Assembly: GCA_002431545.1 (NCBI GenBank)
Contig: DJFY01000028.1
Span: 453-20,420, forward strand
DNA length: 19,968 nucleotides
Origin: Cellvibrionales bacterium UBA5860
Lineage (GTDB): Bacteria > Pseudomonadota > Gammaproteobacteria > Pseudomonadales > Porticoccaceae
Direction of reading: 5' to 3'
The notes under the pieces are model-generated. The model saw only the letters and a program-made list of their open reading frames with translations. It was not told where the DNA came from and made no database searches. The position numbers and the translations under genes were made by a program. Below, one piece after another: positions 1-8,250 of the stretch (the first letter of the stretch is position 1; every line of letters begins with the position of its first letter).

Positions 1-18
1 TCCGTTTCCGTTTCCGTC
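1..18 (-). repeat. Short hexanucleotide repeat coding Gly-Asn
   Basis: TCCGTT occurs twice and is followed by TCCGTC on the plus strand. On the coding strand this gives GGA-AAC units, read as Gly-Asn repeats in the low-complexity tail of the fusion protein. The array reaches the window edge, so its full length is unknown. Confidence 0.6.
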
Positions 19-3000
19 TTTGCGTTTCCCTGTATCAGTTTGAGCTGTTTGCGAAACGTTGTCCCCCCGTGCAGAGGTTTGTTGCGCTCCACTCGCATCA
101 TTGTGGGGCGCGGGTGATGCCGTGTTGTTGGCGCCATTGCCGGAAGAAGTGCTTGCACGATCGCGCGTATCTTTCTGATTGGTCGTTTTTTTTCGCCGGG
201 CCGCTTTTTTCGTCGGTGTACGCTTCTTGGCCGGTGTCTTTATCGCAGGTTTCTTAGTGTCTGCCGGGGAGCCCAGACTGCTTAGAAGTTTGGGTAATGT
301 TGTAGCGGTAAGCGGCTCGTAGTGACTCGTGTTGGGATTGAGCCACAGGCTTTTGCCACGCTTTAGCGCGCCTGCCGGCAGTCCTGCTACAGACAGCGCC
401 TGCTTCTTAACTTGCTGACCCAGTGTCATAGGCAACCTGTCCATAATTCTGATGACAACCGGGCGGCTTGTCTCTGTCAGGGCGCTTGTCACTATTTTCG
501 TGAGTTCTTTCGTATCGAGCGAGGCATTGCTGCGCAGTTCAAGTGCCACGGCGGGTAAGCCGTAAGGGTGATTCTCGAGACGCAGCTCGTAAGCCGCAGC
601 AATACTGACGCTGTCGAGTTGCCAAACTGCTGTCTCTATTGGCAGCGACGGCAGCCATTCGTCTTCCGTGCGTATAAGCGATTTTGCTTTATCGACAAAG
701 CGATACTCGTCGTCTTCATCCACTACGAAAAGATCATGAGTCGCCTGCCAGCAATCACCTTTTTCAAAAACGTTGTATATTGGGGGGCGTTTTAGATCTC
801 TACCATGAGATTCGGAGCGGGTCAGCAACATGCCGACCGTGCCTTTTCGAACGGGGCATAGATATCCCGCGGCGTCCAGATAGGGTTGGTTTTTATCGTG
901 GTTCCAGTGCACGAGGGCAATTTCACAGCTGCCGGGCACCGTTTGGAATACGGGCCCGGGTTTTTTGCAGGAAACATTTGCCATATAGGCATTAGTATCT
1001 TTGGCAACGAAAATCTCCATCACCTTGGCCGATGAAAAGCGTTGCTGAACGCGTTCGCACAGCCGTTGCGGCATGCCGACCCCGGCAAACATTCTTATCG
1101 AATGCCCTGTTTCCAACTTGTTTTGCGGCGCGTCGACCAGTTCCCTTAGCATGGTGCCGGCGTAGAACACGACTTTAGCGCCGTAGCGACGTGCCTCCCG
1201 CCAAAACGTTTCGGCGTCGTATTTTCGCGCTACCGCTATGCGCGCCCCTGCGATCAGCGATGCGCTCACTGCGACCATTAGTCCAGTCGGATCGTGGAGT
1301 GAAGTCCAGCAATACGCCGTATCCGATTTCATCAAGCTGGTGGCTGAAGCGGTGCCGAGCGCTGACAGCGCCCAGCGGCGGTTGCAGATCAGATCTGCAG
1401 CGGTGTCGATACCGGTACCGGAAAACAGTACAAACGCAGTGTCGTCGGCTTTGCCCGGAGAGGGTCTATACCAGTCAGGCAGTGCAACGCTCGCAGGATC
1501 GATCTGTTCCATGTCGACAGCGGTTTCCGGGAGTGATCGATGTGATCTGCCAAAACCACCGAGAACGTGCACTTGTCCGGAAAACGCTTGGGTTGCAAGC
1601 TCAGCGTTTTCCGGATCTGCTATCAGGAACTGCACGCCACCCAGCTTAAGTTCGGTGTTTAACTGGTTACCTGTGTGAATATTACGTAGCAGTACTGCAA
1701 CGGCACCCAGTCTGTTCACCGCCATAATAGTAGCCAGGGAAGAGGGCCGGGCGTGCATGAGTACGCCGACGTGGTCGCCAGTGCGTACACCGATGGAAAT
1801 TAGCCCACGCACAATATTATCGATACGTCGATTGGCATCGCTGTAGGTGTGAGCCCGGCCGTCGTAAAGAAAATATGTGTCTTTTGGCGCTTTTTTCGCC
1901 TGCTCTTCCAGCGCCAGGGCAAACCCGATCTCGCTGTCACTCGCGAGCTTATTCAAGCGCGATAGGTAGGAAACATGGGAAGTAAAATTGTCGGTTAGAT
2001 TCTGTAGTGACTGGGCTGTGATGCCGGCCAGGTCGGACACTGTGCCGAGGGCGCCTTTCCCCATGCCGTATAGTGTCTTGGTGAAGGCTACGGGCAGCGC
2101 GTCGTCAAAGCTGCTGGAGCTCGGTTTGCGGTTGACTTCTGTGGTCAAGTCGAGACGGCGGATAGTATCCGGTTGCAGTTGCCTGCCTTCCCGCCATCGC
2201 AGCCAGCTGGCAACTTCGGGCCAGGTTTGCTGCATCGCGGTGCTGCCTACCACGATGCCCATGTGGCCCGCTTCCACGTTAAACTCAAAAATCTCGGCGT
2301 TAGGTACGGCTTCGGCGATTCCCCTTACCGACCCGGGCCGCGCGATTTCGTCGTTGCCGCCCACTACGACGAGTATCGGGCACGATAATTCCGCCAGTGA
2401 CACGGTTCTGCCTTCGATAACACAGCCGCCGGAGATCAGACGATTCCCGAGCAGCATTTGACCGAGAAATTCCTGCAGGGCGGGTCCGGGCCAGGCAACA
2501 AAGCCCTCGCCGCCGAGAAAACTACGCCCTTCCTCTGTTTTCAACAGGGCGTCGCGGTCGTGCAGTGAGCCAATGAAGGAAAACCAGTTTTTGATTTCCT
2601 TGGTTGGGCTCATCAACTTAAAAAGGTTTTTTGAAGCCCAGGCGGGAACCATGCTGGGTCTCAGGTTTTTTGGAATGACCTTGCCGATCATCTCAAGAGC
2701 CTGGGTCATGGCGTCGTCTGAGATACCGGGTATGAAGTTTTTATAGATATTTACCGGTGATCCGAAACCGATGACGGACGCTACATCCCGGTTGTTGCGA
2801 TAGGCCGCGGCCAGGTAGCAGAAAATACCGCCCTGGGAGTAACCGGCAACGTGTACCGGCGTACTTTTTTCTTTTGCCACATAGTCTATGGCGTCGTTGA
2901 CGGCGAGTATGTGGTCGCTAAAATCCCGATCGAGGCCGCCTTCCTGGGCCTCCGGAGCACCAAAATCGACGAGCCAGACTGAAAATCCCTGGTCATTGAG

Positions 3001-3273
3001 GTAGTCGACAGCGCTGTTATCTGCGGCCATGTCATAGACGTCGGCCGAGATCATCAGCGGTGGTACCAGCAGTATGGGTATGCGTGGTGTTTTCGATTTT
3101 TTGACTTCGTAGCAGCGTAGCCGGTATTCGGCGGTTTCGCGCGCAACGTAATATACCGTTGACGTGCGGGGCTGTAAGCGCCCGAACCGGGCGATAACCG
3201 AGGCGTTTTTTAACGCCATGACAAGTCGAGAGTAGGGCGCGGAGTGATCGGGGTCGGTTTTATCGTTATGCAT
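1..3273 (-). CDS. PhaC-like alpha/beta hydrolase fused to an AMP-binding (acyl-adenylate-type) domain, 3' end outside window
   Basis: The frame starts at ATG 3273 and stays open to base 1 (1,091 codons, no stop), so the C-terminus lies outside the window. An in-frame TAA sits just upstream of the ATG, and AGAGG lies about 8 nt before it. Residues about 1-370 form a PhaC-like alpha/beta hydrolase with nucleophile box GYSQGG (Ser146), Asp308 (GGNDE) and His337 (EAGHMG). These positions and spacings resemble class III PHA synthases, but Ser replaces the usual Cys. Residues about 445-960 resemble class I adenylate-forming enzymes: EKGDCW (GD at 839-840) and VDKAKSLIR near 861 are recognisable. 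However, A3 reads LFSGTGIDTA, A5 reads FVAKDTN and A10 reads PMTLGQQVKK, so key residues are missing. From about residue 1003 a low-complexity tail begins with KKPAIKTPAKKRTPTKKAAR. A lipid or polyester acyl-chain role is inferred; whether the second domain is active is doubtful. Confidence 0.88.
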   Translation of the reverse strand, partial: MHNDKTDPDHSAPYSRLVMALKNASVIARFGRLQPRTSTVYYVARETAEYRLRCYEVKKSKTPRIPILLVPPLMISADVYDMAADNSAVDYLNDQGFSVWLVDFGAPEAQEGGLDRDFSDHILAVNDAIDYVAKEKSTPVHVAGYSQGGIFCYLAAAYRNNRDVASVIGFGSPVNIYKNFIPGISDDAMTQALEMIGKVIPKNLRPSMVPAWASKNLFKLMSPTKEIKNWFSFIGSLHDRDALLKTEEGRSFLGGEGFVAWPGPALQEFLGQMLLGNRLISGGCVIEGRTVSLAELSCPILVVVGGNDEIARPGSVRGIAEAVPNAEIFEFNVEAGHMGIVVGSTAMQQTWPEVASWLRWREGRQLQPDTIRRLDLTTEVNRKPSSSSFDDALPVAFTKTLYGMGKGALGTVSDLAGITAQSLQNLTDNFTSHVSYLSRLNKLASDSEIGFALALEEQAKKAPKDTYFLYDGRAHTYSDANRRIDNIVRGLISIGVRTGDHVGVLMHARPSSLATIMAVNRLGAVAVLLRNIHTGNQLNTELKLGGVQFLIADPENAELATQAFSGQVHVLGGFGRSHRSLPETAVDMEQIDPASVALPDWYRPSPGKADDTAFVLFSGTGIDTAADLICNRRWALSALGTASATSLMKSDTAYCWTSLHDPTGLMVAVSASLIAGARIAVARKYDAETFWREARRYGAKVVFYAGTMLRELVDAPQNKLETGHSIRMFAGVGMPQRLCERVQQRFSSAKVMEIFVAKDTNAYMANVSCKKPGPVFQTVPGSCEIALVHWNHDKNQPYLDAAGYLCPVRKGTVGMLLTRSESHGRDLKRPPIYNVFEKGDCWQATHDLFVVDEDDEYRFVDKAKSLIRTEDEWLPSLPIETAVWQLDSVSIAAAYELRLENHPYGLPAVALELRSNASLDTKELTKIVTSALTETSRPVVIRIMDRLPMTLGQQVKKQALSVAGLPAGALKRGKSLWLNPNTSHYEPLTATTLPKLLSSLGSPADTKKPAIKTPAKKRTPTKKAARRKKTTNQKDTRDRASTSSGNGANNTASPAPHNDASGAQQTSARGDNVSQTAQTDTGKRKDGNGNG

Positions 3274-3519
3274 GGTTTAACCTCTGTTGCCGATCGGGTA
3301 TCACCGGAACAATCTTTGTATGCAGTTAATCATGCTGTTTGATTATTATTCTAATGAATATTAGTTATGATTTTTACGCGTCTCCTTTTGGTTTGGCAGA
3401 TGCCGGTCAGGTTTTCGCAGGTGGTTCACGAATCCTCCTGCAGGAGAAAAATCAACGCTTGTTGCCAGTTCTAGCGTTGAGATTGTTCGGCAACAGCCCC
3501 CGCTGTATCTTCCGGAATC
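3274..3519. other. Intergenic leader of the fusion gene with small inverted repeats
   Basis: These 246 bp have no convincing gene. The part next to the fusion gene (about 3335-3375) is AT-rich and probably holds its promoter, though I cannot assign boxes firmly. Further left-to-right there are a 12-bp palindrome CTCCTGCAGGAG (3435-3446) and an 8-bp inverted repeat TCAACGCT/AGCGTTGA (3452-3459 and 3473-3480, 13-nt loop). The latter could form a hairpin after the upstream minus-strand hydrolase gene, but no T-run follows it, so I do not call it an intrinsic terminator. Confidence 0.4.
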
Positions 3520-4740
3520 TTATGTTGCGACCTGTGTTTTATTCAGTTCCGTAAACGATTCGTCGATAGCATCGTTAATGAAAGCGCTGACAGTTTTTTC
3601 CCAGGGAAAAGTCACGTGATTTCCCTGGTACCAGGTGATTTTCGGTTGTCCCCAGTGCTCCCACAAATCCAGGGGATCTTCTGGTCGGGCCAGGCGATCG
3701 AGGACGCCAGCATAGATATAACGCCGCTTGTGCGCGACTTTGGGCTTGAGCGCGCGCGGCGAAATCACATGGGTCATCGTCTCGATGTCATCCCAGGGCA
3801 TACCGATATTGTCCATAAAATAAAGCAGATTTCTCTGCCCCAGTCGGCGCGCAGCGCGGACCAGATTGACTGCGGGAACACCGGCAATGGCGCAGGCGAG
3901 GCCGCTTTCGAGGCCGGATAGCAGAGCTGTCGTATAACCACCCAGAGAGATGCCATGCACGCCGATTTCCGGCGCGCCTTCCCTGCGCAGCCAGGCGATG
4001 ATTCTGCGTAATTCGAACATAGCCTGCGCTTCGGTGTGTATAAGATTGACATAACCCGGCGAGAGTACGCCGTCACCACTGGTCGGGCCTATTTTCCGCG
4101 GGCCGTGCAGCGGCAGCACATACTGTAGGATATTCAGACCCTTTTTCTCGTGCAGTTCCTGCGCGCGGAAGAAGGGCAAGTCGAGGTAGGGAAGCCCCAT
4201 GCGGTAGCCGTGGATGTTAATCAACCAGGGCCGTTGTGGTCCTGAGTGGCGGAGTACCCAGCAATGGGCCGTGTGGTTGGCTTTGTAGCCCAGCCATCTG
4301 GACCTGCCGGTTTCGCCCAGGTGCGGAATATACCCGCTTTCAAAAGTCATGTGCTCGTAATGGACGCCGGTCGATTTCTCGCGCTTAAAGCTTACTTTTT
4401 CCATCTCGGGCGGCGTCTGGTGGTAACCTCTCGGGTTGTCGACCCAGCCCTTGGATCGGTAAAACTCCAGGGCATCTTCCATCTCCTCCGCACAGCGGGC
4501 GCGAAACCCCGGGGTTGGTAGGCGCAGCCGGGATGCCAGTCCGAGCCCGACCAGTACGGCCTCGTCGACCCCCACCATTAATAGCGAGGAAAGGTTCATC
4601 TTGGGTCTCGGAGCGCCGTCCGGCCACTCCAGCATGTCATTAACTGTACCGGCACCGGGAATCCAGGTGGGAATGTTCACCTGGGGAAGTTCTCTGGCAG
4701 CGGGAAGCAAAGATGATAATTTCATGGGATTACGGCTCAT
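3520..4740 (-). CDS. ABHD18-like alpha/beta hydrolase
   Basis: A 406-residue alpha/beta hydrolase. The nucleophile elbow is GISLGG (Ser265), the oxyanion-side HG lies in NIHGYRMG (175-182), the likely acid is Asp348 (AGVLDRLARPED) and the likely base is His375 (YQGNHVTFP). The long N-terminal region before the fold and the overall layout resemble the ABHD18/DUF2048 group. I recognise that family by motif pattern only. No signal peptide is evident, so it is probably cytosolic. The start is uncertain: ATG 4740 has no clear ribosome site, and an in-frame ATG at 4725 (MKLSS) is an alternative. It lies between a sulfotransferase and the PhaC-like fusion gene, all on the same strand. The substrate is unknown; an ester or lipid is the likely class. 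Confidence 0.83.
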   Translation of the reverse strand: MSRNPMKLSSLLPAARELPQVNIPTWIPGAGTVNDMLEWPDGAPRPKMNLSSLLMVGVDEAVLVGLGLASRLRLPTPGFRARCAEEMEDALEFYRSKGWVDNPRGYHQTPPEMEKVSFKREKSTGVHYEHMTFESGYIPHLGETGRSRWLGYKANHTAHCWVLRHSGPQRPWLINIHGYRMGLPYLDLPFFRAQELHEKKGLNILQYVLPLHGPRKIGPTSGDGVLSPGYVNLIHTEAQAMFELRRIIAWLRREGAPEIGVHGISLGGYTTALLSGLESGLACAIAGVPAVNLVRAARRLGQRNLLYFMDNIGMPWDDIETMTHVISPRALKPKVAHKRRYIYAGVLDRLARPEDPLDLWEHWGQPKITWYQGNHVTFPWEKTVSAFINDAIDESFTELNKTQVAT

Positions 4741-4862
4741 TTATCGTAAACACATTGACATAGTAGCCTAGCCTTCGGCTCAGGCCAAAGGGTGATTGTG
4801 TGCGCTGACATGTGCATGCAGCGGGGCGGCGGTTGGCTTAATCCAACGCGATACAGGCAACA

Positions 4863-5795
4863 TCAGGCCACTGGGCCACCGCTTTCGAGCCATCGTCGAC
4901 ACTCGGGTGTTAACACCTCGGCAGCGCGCTTGTCGTAGAGTGCCAGTTCTTCGCTGGACAGGACATCGCGCCAGCGACCGTTTGTGCCTTTGTTGATAAA
5001 AGTCTGCGCGCCGCCCTTAAACAACATTTCCGCCATGGGGATAACTTCGGAAGCTCGCCCTTTCATCGACTCAAAGGTGCACAGATCGGTTATCTCATCC
5101 AGGTAAGCAGGTGTGATATCGATCTCCAGATAATCCGCGATACGCTTTATCTGGCCCTTCAAATCGGTCAGAAGATCCAGGTAATTGACGAACAATATAT
5201 TGGGCAGATGGCGGTAATCCCACCAGGTTTTAATTACATGTAGCTGGGACCAAAAAGGATAGCCGTCGCCTTCCCAGTCAAACCAGCCGCGCCCGATCCA
5301 GTTGTGCCAGAACTCGTGAATATCATCGCCGGCTGGCGGGAAAGGGTCTCCAACACGGCCGGGCAATGTATCCAGCAGGTGCAGAATATCGTCGGAATAA
5401 TTCGAGTAATGGTTCCACAAGGACATAAACAGGTCGCGCCCGTCCCGCGTAACAAAGATATGTTTCACCTCCGGGTGAAAGGGAAAGCCATCGAGTGCTG
5501 TATGGGTTTTGAGAAATCGGCGGTGGCTTTGCGACTCGAGCTCTTGTGCCAGCTCTTCGAGCGGAGTGAAACGCATGTCGACAAAAATCGATAAATCGTG
5601 AAAGGGTGCCGGTGGAGGTTCGTCCTGGAAAATCAACAGTGAAACAATTTGCTGCGTCCAGGTAGTGCCGGATTTTTGCGTGGTCGCGACGACGATATCG
5701 TCGGGGCGCGGTTTAAATACCTGCCAGCGGGTGCTGTCGATGTGGTGATTTTGGTATGTGTGCGTTACCTGTGGCAAAGGTGGTTGCTCGGTCAT
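4863..5795 (-). CDS. PAPS-dependent sulfotransferase (Sulfotransfer_1 family)
   Basis: A 310-residue soluble sulfotransferase that would move a sulfuryl group from PAPS to a hydroxyl or amine acceptor. The 5'-phosphosulfate loop is QKSGTTW (40-46) and the catalytic-type His98 lies in KTHTALD. The 3'-phosphate site is VTRDGRDLFMSLWNHY, with Arg117 and Ser125. The C-terminal PAPS-binding segment is KGTNGRWRD (269-277). All signature elements are intact and the length matches cytosolic-type sulfotransferases. ATG 5795 has AAGGA about 8 nt upstream. A TTG-started hydrolase lies 59 bp upstream on the same strand, so the two may be co-transcribed. The acceptor cannot be read from sequence. Neighbouring lipid/ester enzymes make a lipid, sterol-like or aromatic alcohol plausible. 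Confidence 0.92.
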   Translation of the reverse strand: MTEQPPLPQVTHTYQNHHIDSTRWQVFKPRPDDIVVATTQKSGTTWTQQIVSLLIFQDEPPPAPFHDLSIFVDMRFTPLEELAQELESQSHRRFLKTHTALDGFPFHPEVKHIFVTRDGRDLFMSLWNHYSNYSDDILHLLDTLPGRVGDPFPPAGDDIHEFWHNWIGRGWFDWEGDGYPFWSQLHVIKTWWDYRHLPNILFVNYLDLLTDLKGQIKRIADYLEIDITPAYLDEITDLCTFESMKGRASEVIPMAEMLFKGGAQTFINKGTNGRWRDVLSSEELALYDKRAAEVLTPECRRWLESGGPVA

Positions 5796-5854
5796 GGTCT
5801 GTCCTTAAAGGGCTGAAAAGAATGGAAAGGTAATAAATGGAAAGGCAATAAGCG

Positions 5855-6634
5855 TTATGCGCCCTCTAATCGAGCGCCGAGAAATTCGGTGATTTTTGTG
5901 GTGACCTGTGCCGGCGTCTCAAGGTGCGGGTAGTGGGCTGCCTCGTCGAGCTCAAATATTTCCAGCGTACTGTGAACATGCGCCTGTACGAAGGACATGT
6001 TCGGCAGGTAACCATAGTTGTCCTGTTTGCCGAAGATCGCCAGCACCGGACACCTAACAGCCTCCAGGTAATGCTCATAGGGTTGAGTTGGCGTGGTGGG
6101 CTTGTCGGCCATAGCCGCCCAGTTGCGGAACAGCGTGTCGGTTTTGTCGCCGTGAAAAGGTATCAGCTTGTCGCGTAGCTTGCCCTCATCGTAGGCGGTT
6201 ACAGCGGCTTTTAGTCCGGCACGTGATTCATCGTGAAACAACAGCTGCGGCACGATGGACACCACAGCGACAATCCTGGAGGGATGTAAACCAGGCGCGA
6301 TAAGAGAGATGGCGCCACCAAAACTGTGGCCAACCAGTACGGCTTTCTCGATACCAAAATGTGCGAATAAATCGGCCAGCGGCTGCCCGGCCTCGTCTTC
6401 GCGGGGATCGCCATCGCGGGGCGGGACGAGCGCCTCCGACTTGCCGTGACCCCAGCGGTCGTAAACGAGACAGGAATAACCCGTTGCGCGGTGTAGTTGT
6501 TCGGGGAAATCCCGCCACATACCGATACAGTCGAGGCCGCCGTGAATAAACACCAGTGTGGGTTGTTCTCTCGTCACTTTGCCTAAAAGCAGTGTATTAA
6601 TGCGATGCCCGGCAGCGTTGACATATTGCTCCAA
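5855..6634 (-). CDS. Alpha/beta-fold hydrolase (TTG start)
   Basis: A 259-residue classic alpha/beta hydrolase. Oxyanion motif FIHGG is at 29-33, nucleophile elbow VGHSFGG has Ser104, the acid is Asp205 (FGKQDNYG) and the base is His234 (DEAAHYPH). Strand beta-4 is followed by YDRWGHGKS, as in small esterases, lactonases and dehalogenase-like enzymes. The start codon is TTG at 6634: no in-frame ATG or GTG lies between it and the upstream stop, and AGAGGT sits about 9 nt before it. The block CAACAGAGGT also precedes the PhaC-like fusion gene. The protein has no signal peptide. It is the first gene of a four-gene minus-strand series ending in the fusion gene. The substrate is unknown. Confidence 0.88.
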   Translation of the reverse strand: MEQYVNAAGHRINTLLLGKVTREQPTLVFIHGGLDCIGMWRDFPEQLHRATGYSCLVYDRWGHGKSEALVPPRDGDPREDEAGQPLADLFAHFGIEKAVLVGHSFGGAISLIAPGLHPSRIVAVVSIVPQLLFHDESRAGLKAAVTAYDEGKLRDKLIPFHGDKTDTLFRNWAAMADKPTTPTQPYEHYLEAVRCPVLAIFGKQDNYGYLPNMSFVQAHVHSTLEIFELDEAAHYPHLETPAQVTTKITEFLGARLEGA

Positions 6635-6891
6635 AATGCTCGACCTCTGTTGTGGTGTTTAAGAAAAGCTTCCGGAGTGTAATTAACTTCTGATCTGTTG
6701 CCCACCGGTGGTCGTTGCTGTGTAAGAGAGCCGAACTAACAGGCCCTAATTTAAACGTGCCACCAACGGAGCGGAGACAAGTGTATTGAAGGCGCTCGAA
6801 AAGCTTCTGGTGTGAGCTTGAATGTCGGTGGGAATGACTCTGCCTTGTCGATCCCAGTTGACGAGAGTGGGGCTGTATCGACGGCGCTCAA
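6635..6891. other. Intergenic region with a palindrome and an imperfect direct repeat
   Basis: These 257 bp separate the anti-sigma gene from the TTG-started hydrolase, both on the minus strand. No coding frame is convincing. There is a 10-bp perfect palindrome CCACCGGTGG (6702-6711) and a 16-nt direct repeat with two mismatches, AAAAGCTTCCGGAGTG (6664-6679) and AAAAGCTTCTGGTGTG (6799-6814). The palindrome lies about 70 bp upstream of the hydrolase start, where an operator could be. Its function is unproven. Confidence 0.4.
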
Positions 6892-7578
6892 TCACATGGG
6901 TTTGATACGCAACAGAGGCGCGAATAGCCAGTCGAACCAGGATCGCAGCTTGATACGTGCAGATACCGCCGTCAAACAAATGCAGTCTTCGTGTAGAGCC
7001 CCCAGGGGCTGATGAACTTCACCCGGACCTCGGTAGAGGAAGTCGCCTGCAGAGTAAATGCCGTCTTCATCGGAGAAGCTGCCCTGTAAAACGACTGTGA
7101 ATTCGTCACCAGTGTGGCCGTGGTGAGGCGTTTTGCCGCCCGCACAAATACGTTGCAGCGCGACCTCGTAATCCTTCTGTCCAGTTGGCAGGCGCGCCAT
7201 GGATACCGAATTCGATAATTTTCGCCAGGCAGCCGGCGCTGGTATGCCGGTGATCAGTTTTTGCACCAGTTCAGGTAGAGCGCTTTGTCCATTCAGTAAA
7301 TCGGTTCGGCCCTCAATTTGTCGCGCTTGAGCGGTCGGGCGTGGTGTGGGAGGCTCGGCACTGTCAAGGGTGGCGAGGGTTTTGTCGAGCAATCCACTGC
7401 TGAGTGCGGCTGGTTCGGTCAGTGCCAAGTCGCCGCCCAACTCTTCCAAATGCCGCACCTGCTGGGCGCATTGCGCGCAAAAACTCAGGTGAGTAGACAG
7501 GCAAATAGCCTGCGCACGGTGGGCGCTGCCGGAGGCATAATCAACGAGTAATGCTGTATCGGGATGAAAATTAGGCAT
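6892..7578 (-). CDS. chrR: ChrR-type anti-sigma factor with zinc and cupin domains
   Basis: A 228-residue anti-sigma factor that would hold the adjacent ECF sigma factor inactive until a stress signal. The N-terminal zinc site is His5, His30, Cys34 and Cys37, the same spacing as in Rhodobacter ChrR (6/31/35/38), which I recall as the sigma-binding zinc domain. A variable linker follows (about 70-110). The C-terminal cupin has HGH at 153-155, Glu159 and His189 as metal-ligand candidates, and a CxC pair at 199-201. ChrR proteins respond to singlet oxygen or related oxidants; that this one does so is inference. The gene begins 2 bp after the sigma stop, so translation is probably coupled and the two made in fixed ratio. 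Confidence 0.92.
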   Translation of the reverse strand: MPNFHPDTALLVDYASGSAHRAQAICLSTHLSFCAQCAQQVRHLEELGGDLALTEPAALSSGLLDKTLATLDSAEPPTPRPTAQARQIEGRTDLLNGQSALPELVQKLITGIPAPAAWRKLSNSVSMARLPTGQKDYEVALQRICAGGKTPHHGHTGDEFTVVLQGSFSDEDGIYSAGDFLYRGPGEVHQPLGALHEDCICLTAVSARIKLRSWFDWLFAPLLRIKPM

Positions 7579-7580
7579 AT

Positions 7581-8183
7581 TCAGTTCACCAACATGACTT
7601 GTAACTTCTGCAGCGCCAGTCGTATTCTGGACTTGACGGTACCCAGTGGTAACCCTAGTTCCTCGGCGACTTGCTGGTGGGATTTCGATTCCATATAGAC
7701 TCTTTTTACTACGTCCTGTTGTTCGACGGGCAGTTGCTCAACAGAGCCGCGAACCTGCCGCTGAGATCGCATCCGTTGTAACTCGTCGACCGGGCAATCA
7801 TCACTTTCCAATGTGTTCCATATGTCCTCAGTGTTGATCGAAGGTGCAGTCTCGCTTTGCTTGCGATAAAACAAATCGATGCGACAGTTTCTGGCGATGG
7901 TAAAAATCCAGGTTGAAGCCCGGGCCTTTTTTACATCGTAGGTGTAAGCCTTTTGCCACACTTTTAACATCACTTCCTGCACGAGCTCCTCTGCGATGGC
8001 ATCGGAAATGACGGGCTGACTGGCCCTCAGGAACATCCCCTTAATTAACGGACCAAAGTGAGCGAACAGTGCTGAGAAAGCAGCTTTATCCCCCTTTGCC
8101 ACGCGGCATAGCGCCAATTCCCACTGCTGGTCACCCGGTTCTATGCCCTGCATCGATACTGGTCTGCGATTTATATTTTGCAT
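7581..8183 (-). CDS. rpoE: RpoE-like ECF RNA polymerase sigma factor (ChrR-partnered)
   Basis: A 200-residue group IV (ECF) sigma factor. Region 2 spans about 36-110 (AEELVQEVMLKVWQKAYTYD, then STWIFTIARNCRIDLFYR). Region 4 spans about 145-195 (LPVEQQDVVKRVYMESKSHQ, then GLPLGTVKSRIRLALQKL), with a clear helix-turn-helix. The ChrR-type gene directly downstream places it in the ECF11/RpoE-ChrR class, known for singlet-oxygen and photo-oxidative responses in Rhodobacter. ATG 8183 has only a weak ribosome site, and an internal Met at residue 11 is an alternative start. Likely regulation is autoactivation: a TGATTC-N18-TACGGG element (8216-8245, minus) lies upstream and resembles the better site before the outer-membrane gene. 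Confidence 0.93.
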   Translation of the reverse strand: MQNINRRPVSMQGIEPGDQQWELALCRVAKGDKAAFSALFAHFGPLIKGMFLRASQPVISDAIAEELVQEVMLKVWQKAYTYDVKKARASTWIFTIARNCRIDLFYRKQSETAPSINTEDIWNTLESDDCPVDELQRMRSQRQVRGSVEQLPVEQQDVVKRVYMESKSHQQVAEELGLPLGTVKSRIRLALQKLQVMLVN

Positions 8184-8215
8184 CTATTGTGCTCAAAACA
8201 GGCTTGAAAACAATG

Positions 8216-8245
8216 CCCGTACAGCAGATTAGGTTACTGGAATCA
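8216..8245 (-). promoter_or_regulatory. Weak candidate ECF promoter of the sigma/anti-sigma operon
   Basis: On the minus strand TGATTC (8245-8240) is followed by an 18-nt spacer and TACGGG (8221-8216), about 33 nt before the sigma-factor ATG. It shares spacing and the TGAT core with the stronger site at 9161-9190. The -10 half is poor, so this is tentative. Confidence 0.3.
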
Positions 8246-8250
8246 ATTCG

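Noticed and set aside
1191..2461. Plus-strand frames of 146-157 codons in the first 2.5 kb
   Set aside because: They lie opposite the continuous 1,091-codon fusion gene and show no recognisable domain.
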